Of a stretch of 64,000 bases of DNA, positions 42,956 through 51,704 are shown in pieces. The stretch is from the NCBI RefSeq assembly GCF_025998175.1, contig NZ_AP026695.1:994760-1058759 (forward strand), in the 5' to 3' direction. The translations under genes and the position numbers were made by a program. How positions within the stretch are numbered: the stretch's first letter is position 1; each line of letters opens with the position of its first letter. This DNA is from Nitrosopumilus zosterae (GTDB lineage Archaea > Thermoproteota > Nitrososphaeria > Nitrososphaerales > Nitrosopumilaceae). The notes beneath the pieces were generated by a model. It saw only the letters and a program-made list of their open reading frames with translations. It was not told the DNA's origin and made no database searches.

Positions 42956-43879
42956 TTAAAACCAAACAGGATCTTTACCAAAGGGTTTGTCAATATCACC
43001 TACTTTTTCTTCAATTAATAATACAGAATCAATTGCAAATGCAACTACAAATTCGGCATCATTTAATGCAGGATCTTTCTTTTGATCAAAAAAATCTTTG
43101 GGCTTATCATTTCCCAGAGTAAATAGAGGTTGTCCTGTAATCGATTTGAATTTAAGATATTTAGAATAGTCCAACCCAAGAGAAACAAAACGTAGTGTTT
43201 CTTGTATTTTTTTAAATGACCTCGTAATTTCATCATTTCCTTTCATCCCATCAAAAGATGAAGTGGTTACAATTTGGTCAAATAGATATGTCAAAGAACC
43301 ACCAACCAATGACCCACCAACAATGCTTAGGGTTTTTTCAAGCCCCATCACGGATTCATTTATTGCAGTCTGAATTTCTTTTCTTTCTAATGCTAAATCT
43401 GCATCTTTCAAAATATTTTTAATTTTTTCATTTTGAATTAAATCTGCTAAACTAATCTGTTCAAAATTTAATCCCCATACTTGTTCAACTATTTTTTTTA
43501 AAAAATCTCTTGTGTATGTCTGACAATCACTTACTTCACTATTATTTGGGTATCTTGCATCATGTTGAGCATCATTTCTAATACTGTGCACACGAAGAAT
43601 ATTTGCCCTATCTGGAATACCTCCCAAAGTTGCAGAAGTTAACATGGATTCAACTTGATTCAGAAGTGATGGAAACCCATCTGAAGGAGTTTTTGAAGAA
43701 TCAATAGATGTAATAATTGCATTTAGAACTGTTTCAGTAGATAAATCAAACAGGATTACTGCCATTAATTTATCCACATTGGTTTCAGATTGAGAGTGAA
43801 TTAAACCTCGTTGAAAAATTTGTTTAGATAATGCAAGTTTTTTTAAAATTACTGAATCAGTTGGAATAGAAATATTCAT
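42956..43879 (-). CDS. HEPN-like protein with Rx4H motif
   Basis: The 307-residue protein has a helical N-terminal half with VHSIRNDAQHDARYP near residue 100. RNDAQH is an exact Rx4H, the active-site mark of HEPN RNases used in toxin and phage-defence systems. The C-terminal half has a Gly-rich hydrophobic patch (VGGSLVGGSLTYLFDQ) and a helical end. I do not name a family. It converges with the integrase and heads a run of reverse-strand cargo genes. Confidence 0.6.
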   Translation of the reverse strand: MNISIPTDSVILKKLALSKQIFQRGLIHSQSETNVDKLMAVILFDLSTETVLNAIITSIDSSKTPSDGFPSLLNQVESMLTSATLGGIPDRANILRVHSIRNDAQHDARYPNNSEVSDCQTYTRDFLKKIVEQVWGLNFEQISLADLIQNEKIKNILKDADLALERKEIQTAINESVMGLEKTLSIVGGSLVGGSLTYLFDQIVTTSSFDGMKGNDEITRSFKKIQETLRFVSLGLDYSKYLKFKSITGQPLFTLGNDKPKDFFDQKKDPALNDAEFVVAFAIDSVLLIEEKVGDIDKPFGKDPVWF

Positions 43880-43966
43880 TCACCTCGGTTATTATCACTA
43901 ATCATATCGTCATACTTTGTTTAATATATGGATCATGTTAACGACGCATCAAATTTTTGGAAAGAA

Positions 43967-45022
43967 TTAATGCCAATGATCATCGGACCAAGACCACGGT
44001 GTTGAATTAAACTCGTCCAAATATTGTTGATAATGCATTTTTCGTTCAAATGGATAAAATCCTATACAAGCATCACATACACCAAGTTTAGGCTTTCCAA
44101 CTCTTACAGATTCTGCAATTTCTTTAAACATGGTATGTACAGCAGGTTTGATGAATTTTTCATTTTCTTTCTTCATATCTAAAATGTTTAACATTTTTTT
44201 TGATGAATAAATGCATTGTTGATGCAACATTTTAACCAGTTTTTTTGCAATTTTTTTTGATTCAGATTTCGATACTATCTCACCATTGTATTTTATGTTA
44301 AAATATTTTTTAGTGTATGAGTTCTGGTCTTCTTCATAAGTAAAAGATCCCTTGTAAATTTCAGTTGGAGATTTTGGATGGATGTTATCAAGATTGACAT
44401 TTTTAGTCAAATGAGTAACTTTTGGAATTCCAATCATTCCCAATAATTTTTCTGTATCAATTGTCCAAAATTCCTTTGATTTGAATTCTTTTATTGCAAT
44501 GGTGTAAAAACGAGTACTCATATTACTAAGTTCTGACCATATATGTTCTAATTTTCCATCAGTTTCTCGTGCTTCAAAATATCGGGTATAGATAGGAGGT
44601 GAAATGAAAACACCTTTTTCAAAAGTATACAAATGTTGTAAAAGCATTTTTTTGTGTGTTTTTAGATTTTTTATTGCATCATAATATGAAATAGTGTTTG
44701 TGTTCTCCATTTCTGATTCAATTAATGATAAAAAATCCTTTTTCAAATGTCCTGAATATTCATCTAGATCTTTTCTTTTATCTGCACTAGTTTCGGTGAT
44801 TATTTTTTCAATACGTCGTGTTTTAGATTCATCTTTTTCAAAATATTTTTCTGCTCTAGGTTTGAAACCATAAATTATCGAAGTGACTATCCCCCCTATT
44901 AAAAAATAAGATATCAACGACTCATTAGAATCAATTTTTTTAAAATCCCAATCCATCAAAATACCTACAACTATAGCAAGAAATAATGATAACCCAGTCA
45001 TTAATACTTCTCGTCTTGCCAT
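43967..45022 (-). CDS. Two-span membrane protein, cargo of unknown function
   Basis: The 351-residue protein has two spans in its first 60 residues (TGLSLFLAIVVGILMDW and ISYFLIGGIVTSIIYGF), then a large soluble helical part. A late CDACIGFYP and many aromatic residues (STPWSWSDDHWH at the end) are notable. It lies 5 bases from the AbiJ-like gene on the same strand, so it may be the membrane effector or partner of that gene. Confidence 0.65.
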   Translation of the reverse strand: MARREVLMTGLSLFLAIVVGILMDWDFKKIDSNESLISYFLIGGIVTSIIYGFKPRAEKYFEKDESKTRRIEKIITETSADKRKDLDEYSGHLKKDFLSLIESEMENTNTISYYDAIKNLKTHKKMLLQHLYTFEKGVFISPPIYTRYFEARETDGKLEHIWSELSNMSTRFYTIAIKEFKSKEFWTIDTEKLLGMIGIPKVTHLTKNVNLDNIHPKSPTEIYKGSFTYEEDQNSYTKKYFNIKYNGEIVSKSESKKIAKKLVKMLHQQCIYSSKKMLNILDMKKENEKFIKPAVHTMFKEIAESVRVGKPKLGVCDACIGFYPFERKMHYQQYLDEFNSTPWSWSDDHWH

Positions 45023-45026
45023 GATT

Positions 45027-45896
45027 CTAATCTAAACTAATTTTTGCTTTTACAGATTCATCAATAAGATAATTTACAAATGCCGAGCATGCCACTAGCA
45101 TGAATTGGGCTTCTTCAAAATCCAATTTATCTTTAGGAATTTCTGACAAGCCATGACGAACTCCTGAATTAGAACTAGACCAACCATAAATTTTATCAAA
45201 TGCTTGTTTTAATGGAGTGGGCAATTCTATTTTACTTTCTTTTTCAATTATCTTAAGAGCCTGTCCTAAAGTTGTATTGGATTCCCCTGTAATTTTTTTA
45301 CATATTGACTCAACTGCATGTATTGAATTAGTTATGGAGCCATCAAAGTCAGGATTATCTTGAGTTAATAATTTATTTGCTTTTTTCATATACGTATTAA
45401 CAATATCTATTGGAGTGTTGAATGATTTGTTAAGTGAAACAATCTCTTCTTCCCTAGTGATAATAGAAATTTCATCACCTACAATTCGATAACCAACATT
45501 TTTCTTTTTAAGAAAATTGTTTACATGATCAGATAAAGTATCTTTTTGATCTTCTAGCAGATGATCTTTTCTTAACTCATATTCAAAGATACTTAGTAGA
45601 AATTTATGTTCAGAATTAGTAAAGATTTCTTCCAATACATCTAGAACAGATTCATGGTTTACACTAATATCTGAAATAGATTTTTCTAAAAATACTATCC
45701 AAAAATTTTTCCATGCTATGAAACCATCATCTTTTTCAGACCACATACCACCGTATGTTTTATACTTAAAATGATATTTTTCTAACACATCTCTGACAAA
45801 AATATTGAACAAGCCAATTCTGGTTTTTGAATCTAAATCATTCTTTTGAAATTTTATTTTTTGATCTTTCTCAAAAAAATAAGGCTTTTTACTCAT
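45027..45896 (-). CDS. AbiJ-like HEPN protein (abortive-infection type)
   Basis: The 289-residue protein has an AbiJ-type N-terminus (DSKTRIGLFNIFVRDVL) and the characteristic C-terminal HEPN-like region: SIHAVESICKKITGESN, LPTPLKQAFDKIYGWSSS, then NSGVRHGLSEIPKD. This arrangement is found in abortive-infection proteins, which stop phage by harming the host. It is co-transcribed with the membrane protein at 43967. Confidence 0.72.
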   Translation of the reverse strand: MSKKPYFFEKDQKIKFQKNDLDSKTRIGLFNIFVRDVLEKYHFKYKTYGGMWSEKDDGFIAWKNFWIVFLEKSISDISVNHESVLDVLEEIFTNSEHKFLLSIFEYELRKDHLLEDQKDTLSDHVNNFLKKKNVGYRIVGDEISIITREEEIVSLNKSFNTPIDIVNTYMKKANKLLTQDNPDFDGSITNSIHAVESICKKITGESNTTLGQALKIIEKESKIELPTPLKQAFDKIYGWSSSNSGVRHGLSEIPKDKLDFEEAQFMLVACSAFVNYLIDESVKAKISLD

Positions 45897-46073
45897 AATT
45901 ACGAAAATATGATTTTTCTATTAAAGTTCATGCCTAATTTTTCTAGAAAAATCAATATTTGACAGCATTTGACCAAATAAACATGGTGTTTTCAGAATAA
46001 TCTTCCCAAATTATGCCTAATTGTACTTTTAAGTTAAAAAATGACATTTTTAAAAAAATTCATAATTTAATAA
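45897..46073. promoter_or_regulatory. Divergent promoter region with two GCCTAATT motifs
   Basis: This 177-base gap separates the AbiJ-like gene from the membrane protein at 46095. ATGCCTAATT occurs at 45930-45939 and 46013-46022. The same core recurs near 49012 (GTGCCTAAAA), 52235 (ACGCCTAGTT) and 54893 (reverse, ACGCCTAATT), always between genes of the element. Confidence 0.4.
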
Positions 46074-46094
46074 TTGAATCACATAGTTCAGCAT

Positions 46095-46607
46095 ATGACT
46101 AAATTTAGTGCAGTGATTGAAATAAACAAAACACATGAAAAAGAAACATTAGAAAAAATTTCTTCATTATATTCAAAATCTACGAACAAAAGGATTGACT
46201 CAAAAGATTCTAAAATTAGATATGTTCTCAAAGTTCCAACATCTGATTCAAAGGAAATTCTTGAAAATAATCTTCAAGGAATTAATAATCTTGAGATTAA
46301 AATGTTAGAATCAGAACCAAATGTGTTAGTTAGATTACCCAGAAAAATATCTACCTGGATCATGGTGGGTTTTTTTGTTGTTTGGATAGGAATTTCTTAT
46401 GTTGCATTTTTTATTTCAGATAACATTTTGGATAACTTATCTAATTCTCAAATACTAGTTATTCAAGTTAGTATTGCATTAGTGATATCAATATGGTTAT
46501 TTTTTTATGATAAAAGAACTCAAGAAGAGATTGTTGATGTACTTGCAAAATTAGATTTGAGAACAAGTGCGATGGATGAAAATATTAAAGATTTAGACAA
46601 AAAATGA
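46095..46607 (+). CDS. Membrane protein, cargo of unknown function
   Basis: About 170 residues, starting at the ATG in MTKFSAVIEINKTHEK. A soluble N-terminal part is followed by two spans (TWIMVGFFVVWIGISYVAFF and LVIQVSIALVISIWLFFYD) and a short helix (VDVLAKLDLRTSAMDENIK). A TTG 21 bases upstream is an alternative start. It lies between HEPN-type genes, so it may belong to that module. Confidence 0.6.
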   Translation: MTKFSAVIEINKTHEKETLEKISSLYSKSTNKRIDSKDSKIRYVLKVPTSDSKEILENNLQGINNLEIKMLESEPNVLVRLPRKISTWIMVGFFVVWIGISYVAFFISDNILDNLSNSQILVIQVSIALVISIWLFFYDKRTQEEIVDVLAKLDLRTSAMDENIKDLDKK

Positions 46608-46609
46608 AT

Positions 46610-46966
46610 TTATAATTTTGAAGATACTTTATCATTAAATGATTTAGACATACCATATATTGGTGAAATCAATCCTGAATCTCCATTAAACTCCATATCA
46701 TAATCTGCTTTGTTTCTCATTTCCAATAACGTGTTTAATTTATCACCCATTGTTTCGTTTGCTTCTTTCACTTTTTCAATAATCTCTTTATGCATCTCTT
46801 CGTTATTTGAGAAATTATTACCCTTACTCTCCAAATGGTTTTTTGCTTTAACTAGTGATGAAAAATAACATCTATTTAATGCGGTTCTAACACCTGCTTC
46901 TGTCTGTAATTCATTTTTTCTACGTATGGTTTTTACAAATGTCAAAAATTCATCAGGAGAAAACAT
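46610..46966 (-). CDS. HEPN-domain protein (RNKADY type)
   Basis: The 118-residue protein is a small HEPN domain: LTFVKTIRRKNELQTEAGVR, ALNRCYFSSLVKAKNHLES, and EMRNKADYDMEFNGDSG. The R-N-K-A-D-Y motif in the last helix is the variant active-site region seen in HEPN toxins or accessory proteins. It is the third HEPN-type protein in the block from 42956. No MNT partner is seen, so it may pair with another neighbour. Confidence 0.72.
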   Translation of the reverse strand: MFSPDEFLTFVKTIRRKNELQTEAGVRTALNRCYFSSLVKAKNHLESKGNNFSNNEEMHKEIIEKVKEANETMGDKLNTLLEMRNKADYDMEFNGDSGLISPIYGMSKSFNDKVSSKL

Positions 46967-46967
46967 T

Positions 46968-47741
46968 TCAAAATACCATATTGATATAGAAAGATTTTTT
47001 CAGAATATCCAATTCATCAGAATTCTTATCGATATCGATGGTTTTGATTTCGGTGTCAATTACATTTCTCAACATCTCCCATTTCGTCATTTTGTTTTCA
47101 AATGAATCGTGAAGAATTTCAACATCAAGAATCAGTTTTAACCATCTATTGTTTTCTAGATCAGTTTTCTCATATAGGTAAAAGTTCGCTTGACCAAGTT
47201 TTATGGTACTTTGAGTTCTAAGTGCAGTATCTATTGCCCCTACAAACTTTTGATAAGTTCTATTGTTGACTGTTTTCTTTTCCAAAGATTCATCCATTCT
47301 AAGTATGTGGGTTTGTTTTGCAGTAGTTGTGGAATTTGATGCCTGAATTAACTGAGATAGGGAATCTCCATTATCCAGATATCCATTATCATATGAAGAA
47401 TAATCAGCATAATTTATCATATTTCCAACTTCTTGAATTTGATTTTGATCAATTCTCATATTCAATTCAAGTTTTGCCTCGTAAAGCATACGCCATAAAT
47501 TGTAATCTAATTTCCATTCTCCTTTTTTATGCCCTTTTGGTCTACGTTTATCCAGATATTGTTCTTTGATGATTTTTGATTTTATTTCTAATGGGTCTGG
47601 TAAATTTACTTTTTTAACAACTTCTGTAATTATTCCTCTTAGAAAATTTTTTAGAACTTTTTTACGTTTTTGAGATGGCATTTGTTGTACTTCTGGAAGA
47701 TTTTTTAGAATTATTTTTTGAATTGATCTGTATTGGCTCAT
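46968..47741 (-). CDS. Element protein, unknown (257 residues)
   Basis: A soluble, helical and basic protein (MPSQKRKKVLKNFLRGI near the start). It overlaps the next gene upstream by four bases and follows the HEPN gene by one base, so 48872 to 46610 could be one transcript. I do not recognise a family. A structural or replication-partner role would fit the position. Confidence 0.6.
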   Translation of the reverse strand: MSQYRSIQKIILKNLPEVQQMPSQKRKKVLKNFLRGIITEVVKKVNLPDPLEIKSKIIKEQYLDKRRPKGHKKGEWKLDYNLWRMLYEAKLELNMRIDQNQIQEVGNMINYADYSSYDNGYLDNGDSLSQLIQASNSTTTAKQTHILRMDESLEKKTVNNRTYQKFVGAIDTALRTQSTIKLGQANFYLYEKTDLENNRWLKLILDVEILHDSFENKMTKWEMLRNVIDTEIKTIDIDKNSDELDILKKSFYINMVF

Positions 47742-48643
47742 TTTTTAACGAGTTCTCCTTCTATACCTTCAACAAACTCATCAATTATTTCTTCTTTTGC
47801 TTGTTCTTGAGGTGTAAACTGTAATGATGGCTGAGGATTTGGTCGAGGTTCTAAGAATCTAATAAAAGACTCTCTCCAGGTAGCGATCATTTTCCAAAGC
47901 AATTTACTTACAGAGTCTGGATCTGCTCCTTTCTCAAAAATTTTCAAAACTTCTTCAATTAATGGTAATATTTCTTCTCGGGTTCTTTTTTCAAAATCTA
48001 CTTTATCTACAGCAGTAATTGCAATGTAATCATCTACTCTTTCAAGCATTATGATTAAACACCACAAATAGGTTTCATTGATTTTTGTTCCATAAGTTCT
48101 TGCAGTTCTGTTTAATTCATTTAAAATTCCTTTAAGAAGATTGTTTGTTACAAATGTAACATCTCCTTTTCGTCTGTTTAAAATTTCCAGAATTTTTGAA
48201 AATGTTGCATTTGTAAAATCAGGATTTGATGGATACACGTCTTTTTCTTCTGGTGGCAATAGGGATTTTCTGTATTTTTCTCTTTGAATATTGAATTTTG
48301 TCCAAAGTTCTGTCAAATTGAATTTTCCAGAAGATAATTGAGTTATAATAAAATCTGAAAAAGATGATGCCTCACTGGTTACTTGTTTAGCACCGTTAGT
48401 ATTATTCACACGTGATGAGTTTAATGCATCTAGGGCAAATTGACGTAATTGGAAGCCAACAATACCATAATTCAGATTATCGAAAAACCAAGCATTTGTC
48501 ATAATTCTATTTGCCAAAATGTTTGATGTTTTGAAATCACTTTTTTTCATAGATTTGACATAATATAGTAATTCAGATTTGAATAATTCATTGTCATATG
48601 TAGAACTTTTTGTCATATTGTATGAATTAGAAATTTTCCCCAT
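47738..48643 (-). CDS. Element protein, unknown (301 residues)
   Basis: A helical protein with an N-terminal Ser/Thr/Asn-rich part (MGKISNSYNMTKSSTYDNE) and an acidic Gln/Glu-rich tail (QFTPQEQAKEEIIDEF). It overlaps the next upstream gene by 17 bases and the one below by four. I see no enzymatic motif. This three-gene set is the most obscure part of the element. Confidence 0.6.
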   Translation of the reverse strand: MGKISNSYNMTKSSTYDNELFKSELLYYVKSMKKSDFKTSNILANRIMTNAWFFDNLNYGIVGFQLRQFALDALNSSRVNNTNGAKQVTSEASSFSDFIITQLSSGKFNLTELWTKFNIQREKYRKSLLPPEEKDVYPSNPDFTNATFSKILEILNRRKGDVTFVTNNLLKGILNELNRTARTYGTKINETYLWCLIIMLERVDDYIAITAVDKVDFEKRTREEILPLIEEVLKIFEKGADPDSVSKLLWKMIATWRESFIRFLEPRPNPQPSLQFTPQEQAKEEIIDEFVEGIEGELVKK

Positions 48644-48872
48644 ATTTATTATCTTTAGCGTATCTATCTTTAAACATCAATACACGTATTGAGTTGATTT
48701 TATTATGGACTTGCGATTTCTGAATCCTCAAAATAATATCACATCTCATACACCAATAAACCTGAATTTCCATGCCTGGATTATGCCTATTTTTGGTCGA
48801 AATTACTGCATCATAGACCATCTTTTTGTTAGAACCACATTGAATGCAGTAAACATTAGGATATCTAGCCAT
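48627..48872 (-). CDS. Zinc-ribbon element protein (81 residues)
   Basis: The protein begins MARYPNVYCIQCGSNKKMVY and has a second pair in YWCMRCDIILRIQKS. Two CxxC pairs about 32 residues apart make a zinc ribbon. It is the first gene of the reverse operon that continues to 46968, and an 82-bp inverted repeat lies about 43 bases upstream of its start. Confidence 0.68.
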   Translation of the reverse strand: MARYPNVYCIQCGSNKKMVYDAVISTKNRHNPGMEIQVYWCMRCDIILRIQKSQVHNKINSIRVLMFKDRYAKDNKYGENF

Positions 48873-48915
48873 GATGTATTAAACAATAATAGATAGATAA
48901 CAGCACAGGAATAAT

Positions 48916-48997
48916 TCTTGACACTTTTACTTCAAAACTTTCTTTACTTACAAAATAATTTCCATCTAGAAGAAATGTTTTACCAAAAGTGTCAAGA
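48916..48997. repeat. 82-bp inverted repeat, copy 1
   Basis: TCTTGACACTTTT (48916-48928) and AAAAGTGTCAAGA (48985-48997) are a perfect 13-bp inverted pair separated by 56 bases. The inner flank TACTTCAAAACTTTC recurs, with one change, in copy 2 at 51929-52009. It sits upstream of the reverse-strand operon starting at 48872. Confidence 0.75.
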
Positions 48998-49069
48998 CAT
49001 GATAAAACTTGTGCCTAAAATTATCTTTCAGTTTTTCTTAAATTAAAAAAGGTTAACCCGTTTACTTTT

Positions 49070-49346
49070 TGTCATTAACATTAATACAAATATTCAATGA
49101 TTATTTAACAAATTTTTTCATAAAAATAATGTTGTTAGGTACCGTTAACATTGATTTTTAGGAATATTTAACAAAGAAAATGTTATGCTTTTTTTGAGTT
49201 TATCATTTTGATTTTAGGTACCGTTTATAATTTTCAATACAAAAAAAACTAAACAAATGTTTAACAAAATCAATGAAAATTTTAGCAATTTGAGAAGTCT
49301 GAATTTTGATTATACTTTAAATAAAAATTGACGAGGAAAGGACGTA
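49070..49346. other. AT-rich region with short direct repeats, origin-like
   Basis: TTTAACAAA occurs at 49104-49112, 49167-49175 and 49260-49268. GGTACCGTT occurs at 49138-49146 and 49217-49225. TTAACATT occurs near 49075 and 49145. The stretch is very AT-rich, has no gene, and lies directly upstream of the RHH, zinc-finger and SF3 helicase genes. This is how a plasmid origin or an iteron-type control region looks. A TATA-like stretch (TATACTTTAAATA) near 49310 would serve the RHH gene. Confidence 0.45.
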
Positions 49347-49502
49347 ATGAGTCAGAGCATAAGAGCAGTTGTGTCCAAAAAAAATTATGATAAAATAATT
49401 AAACTAACAGAATTACCTTTTGATATAGGATTTGATAAAGCAATCACATTAATTCTTGATAAATATGAAAAATCCATTACAAAGGACGGTGCTAAAAATT
49501 GA
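49347..49502 (+). CDS. Ribbon-helix-helix-like regulator (51 residues)
   Basis: The ATG frame, preceded by AGGAAAGGACG, reads MSQSIRAVVSKKNYDKIIKL, then TELPFDIGFDKAITLILDKY. A strand of alternating residues followed by two helices is the RHH (Arc/MetJ-like) layout. It would bind the repeats immediately upstream and control the helicase operon, of which it is the first gene. Confidence 0.62.
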   Translation: MSQSIRAVVSKKNYDKIIKLTELPFDIGFDKAITLILDKYEKSITKDGAKN

Positions 49503-49696
49503 CTGTTCTAATTTCACTTACCACTGTAAGCCAATCAGTTGTAAGACCTTTTCAATTTGTGACAGTAGGGTATTTCATCACTCTACTGTCACTGGTCATT
49601 ATTCAAAATAAAAAAATAGTTAGGGATGTTTCTTTAGAGAGGTCATCACTAACATCACAAAACTTTGGTAGAAGATTGGTGATTAATGATGTATAG
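49499..49696 (+). CDS. Small membrane protein (65 residues)
   Basis: From a TTG that overlaps the RHH stop the frame has one span (VTVGYFITLLSLVIIQNKKI) and a basic end (QNFGRRLVINDV). It overlaps the next zinc-finger gene by 11 bases. The tight stacking supports translation; the role is unknown. Confidence 0.45.
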   Translation: MTVLISLTTVSQSVVRPFQFVTVGYFITLLSLVIIQNKKIVRDVSLERSSLTSQNFGRRLVINDV

Positions 49697-49925
49697 CAGA
49701 CCTGAAATATTAAAACCCACAAAAGTAAATTCAGAGAATCTTAGATTCCCTTGCATTATTTGTGATGATGAAAATGGTAACAGAAAACACAAAGTCTTTG
49801 ATAACATTGATACTTTAGATAGGCATACTAAAGCACTTCATTCCAAACATCCATGTTACAAGGCAGTAAAGAACATCATTAGAAACCTACGAAAAGCAGT
49901 AGATTTAGGCATGGTGAGAACCTGA
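49686..49925 (+). CDS. C2H2 zinc-finger protein (79 residues)
   Basis: The protein has FPCIICDDENGNRKHKVFDN and TLDRHTKALHSKHPC, a C2H2 finger with CxxC and HxxxxH spacing. The remainder is basic (NIIRNLRKAVDLGM). Its stop overlaps the next start in ATGATG-type coupling. DNA binding at the nearby repeats is possible. Confidence 0.68.
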   Translation: MMYSRPEILKPTKVNSENLRFPCIICDDENGNRKHKVFDNIDTLDRHTKALHSKHPCYKAVKNIIRNLRKAVDLGMVRT

Positions 49926-50191
49926 TGAGTAAATGGATTCATGCCAAATTTAGCCTAGATGGCAGTAATCGTCTAATTAGTGCAGATAGAAAAACTTGGT
50001 TTATCAATATCAATCAGAAATATTTCAAAAATATGGTATCTGAACTGGTCATAAAATTCACAGATCTAGTTTGCAAAGTCTGCATGAAATCTCATCATAC
50101 TCAATCAGGATTGATTAGTTGTTTGTGGTTTCACAGACATGACAGCATAGACTATTATCTTGATAACATAATGGATGACAAAAATGAATAG
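49925..50191 (+). CDS. Zinc-binding protein (88 residues)
   Basis: The protein ends in a metal-type cluster: LVCKVCMKSHHTQSGLIS, then CLWFHRHDSI. CxxC, two His, a further Cys and HxH can ligate zinc. The start overlaps the upstream stop and the gene overlaps the helicase start by 17 bases, so the operon from 49347 to 51704 is translationally coupled. Confidence 0.62.
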   Translation: MSKWIHAKFSLDGSNRLISADRKTWFININQKYFKNMVSELVIKFTDLVCKVCMKSHHTQSGLISCLWFHRHDSIDYYLDNIMDDKNE

Positions 50192-51704
50192 TGTTCCTTT
50201 AGTAAATTGTCAGAATTGCAGAGAAGATAATTGTGAAAAATGTCAATTTCCAGATAAATGTAGATGTGCACATTACAAACACAGTAATGATTTACGGATT
50301 GGTGTCAAAATTAATGATTTTAAAACAAATATCGATAATCTCATGGAAATCTTTGCAGTTGAAAACAATCTCAAATTTGAGGGGGAAGAAAAGATTGATC
50401 AGGTTGTAAAACTTTTAAGAAAATTTTACAATTTTGTAACATTACGAAAAACAGAAGAAATTCTACTATACAATGGAAAAATCTATGATAATATCCAAGC
50501 AGAAACAGTCATCAAAGAAAAAACTGAGAAATTAATTCCTAATTGCACCACTCATAACAGACATGAAGTTATCAATAAAATCAAAGCACAGACTTTTGTT
50601 GATTTAGAAAAATTTGATGCAGACCCAAATCTAATTACTGTTGAAAATGGGATTTTGAATCTTCAAACACTAAAACTAGAACCACATACACCAAATCATC
50701 TAAGTCGAGTATTATTACCAGTAGAATTTCATAAACCCAAATCTACAAACATTGAAAAGAATCTCAAAAACACCTTGTTTTGGAAATATCTAAAATCATC
50801 ATTTACTGTCAAAAGAAGATTTAGAATAGAGGATTTTGAAACAGTCTTGGAAATTACAGCAAGTCCAATTATCAAAAGACATATTGATGAAAAAGCATTC
50901 ATGTTTTTAGGCAATGGTGAGAATGGCAAGTCTGTTCTTCTATTTTACATAAAGTCATACCTAGGAGAAAACAATGTCAGTAGCATCTCACTTCATGATA
51001 TTGCCGAAAATAAGTTCATGAGGGCTAATTTGGCAGGCATGTCAGCAAACATCTTTCCAGATTTGGAAGAAAATGAACTCAGAAATGCTGGAAAAATCAA
51101 GGCAATCATATCAAATGAGGGTATAGAGGTTGAGAAAAAATACCAGCAAGGCTTCACATTATACCCCTTTGCAAAACTCATGTTTTCATGTAATAGATTT
51201 CCCAAAGTCTTTGATCAATCACAAGGCTTCTTTCGACGATGGATAATTGTTAAATGGGAACGTGATTTTGAAAACGATCCTGAAAGAATAGAATATCTCA
51301 AAGAGAGTCTTGCAGAGAATCAAGAAGAGAAAAACAAAGTATTTTCAAATCTAGTATTAATTGCACATAAACTAAACAAAGTAGGTAAATTCACACATAC
51401 AAAAAATTGGAAAACAATCCAAAGAGAGTGGAGTGAAAACGCAGACCCAATTGATGAATTTAACTCTAGTTACATTTTAGACAGTGAATCACACAAGACA
51501 AAAAAAGAGACATATCATTTCTACAAAGAAATAATGTTAGAAAAAGGTCAAACCCCTAAAGGAATGGGTCAGTTTAGCAAGGCGTTTTCTGAATGGCATG
51601 ATGAAGATAGGATAGAAATTGATGGGAGAGTTCAAAGAGTTTGGTTGAATATTTCATTTAAAATGCCAAAACAAGAAACACTTGCAACAGTTGATACAAC
51701 TTAG
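50175..51704 (+). CDS. D5-type SF3 replicative helicase with N-terminal Cys cluster
   Basis: The 509-residue protein is a D5/P4-type SF3 helicase. Walker A FLGNGENGKSVLLFY is at residues about 246-253, followed by ANIFPDLEENELRNAGKIKA (B region) and LMFSCNRFPKVFDQSQGFFRR (motif C and arginine finger). The first 40 residues have seven cysteines (NCQNCREDNCEKCQFPDKCR) likely binding zinc. I see no AEP primase domain, so the primase may be supplied by another protein or the host. It unwinds the element's DNA at replication. Confidence 0.87.
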   Translation: MTKMNSVPLVNCQNCREDNCEKCQFPDKCRCAHYKHSNDLRIGVKINDFKTNIDNLMEIFAVENNLKFEGEEKIDQVVKLLRKFYNFVTLRKTEEILLYNGKIYDNIQAETVIKEKTEKLIPNCTTHNRHEVINKIKAQTFVDLEKFDADPNLITVENGILNLQTLKLEPHTPNHLSRVLLPVEFHKPKSTNIEKNLKNTLFWKYLKSSFTVKRRFRIEDFETVLEITASPIIKRHIDEKAFMFLGNGENGKSVLLFYIKSYLGENNVSSISLHDIAENKFMRANLAGMSANIFPDLEENELRNAGKIKAIISNEGIEVEKKYQQGFTLYPFAKLMFSCNRFPKVFDQSQGFFRRWIIVKWERDFENDPERIEYLKESLAENQEEKNKVFSNLVLIAHKLNKVGKFTHTKNWKTIQREWSENADPIDEFNSSYILDSESHKTKKETYHFYKEIMLEKGQTPKGMGQFSKAFSEWHDEDRIEIDGRVQRVWLNISFKMPKQETLATVDTT

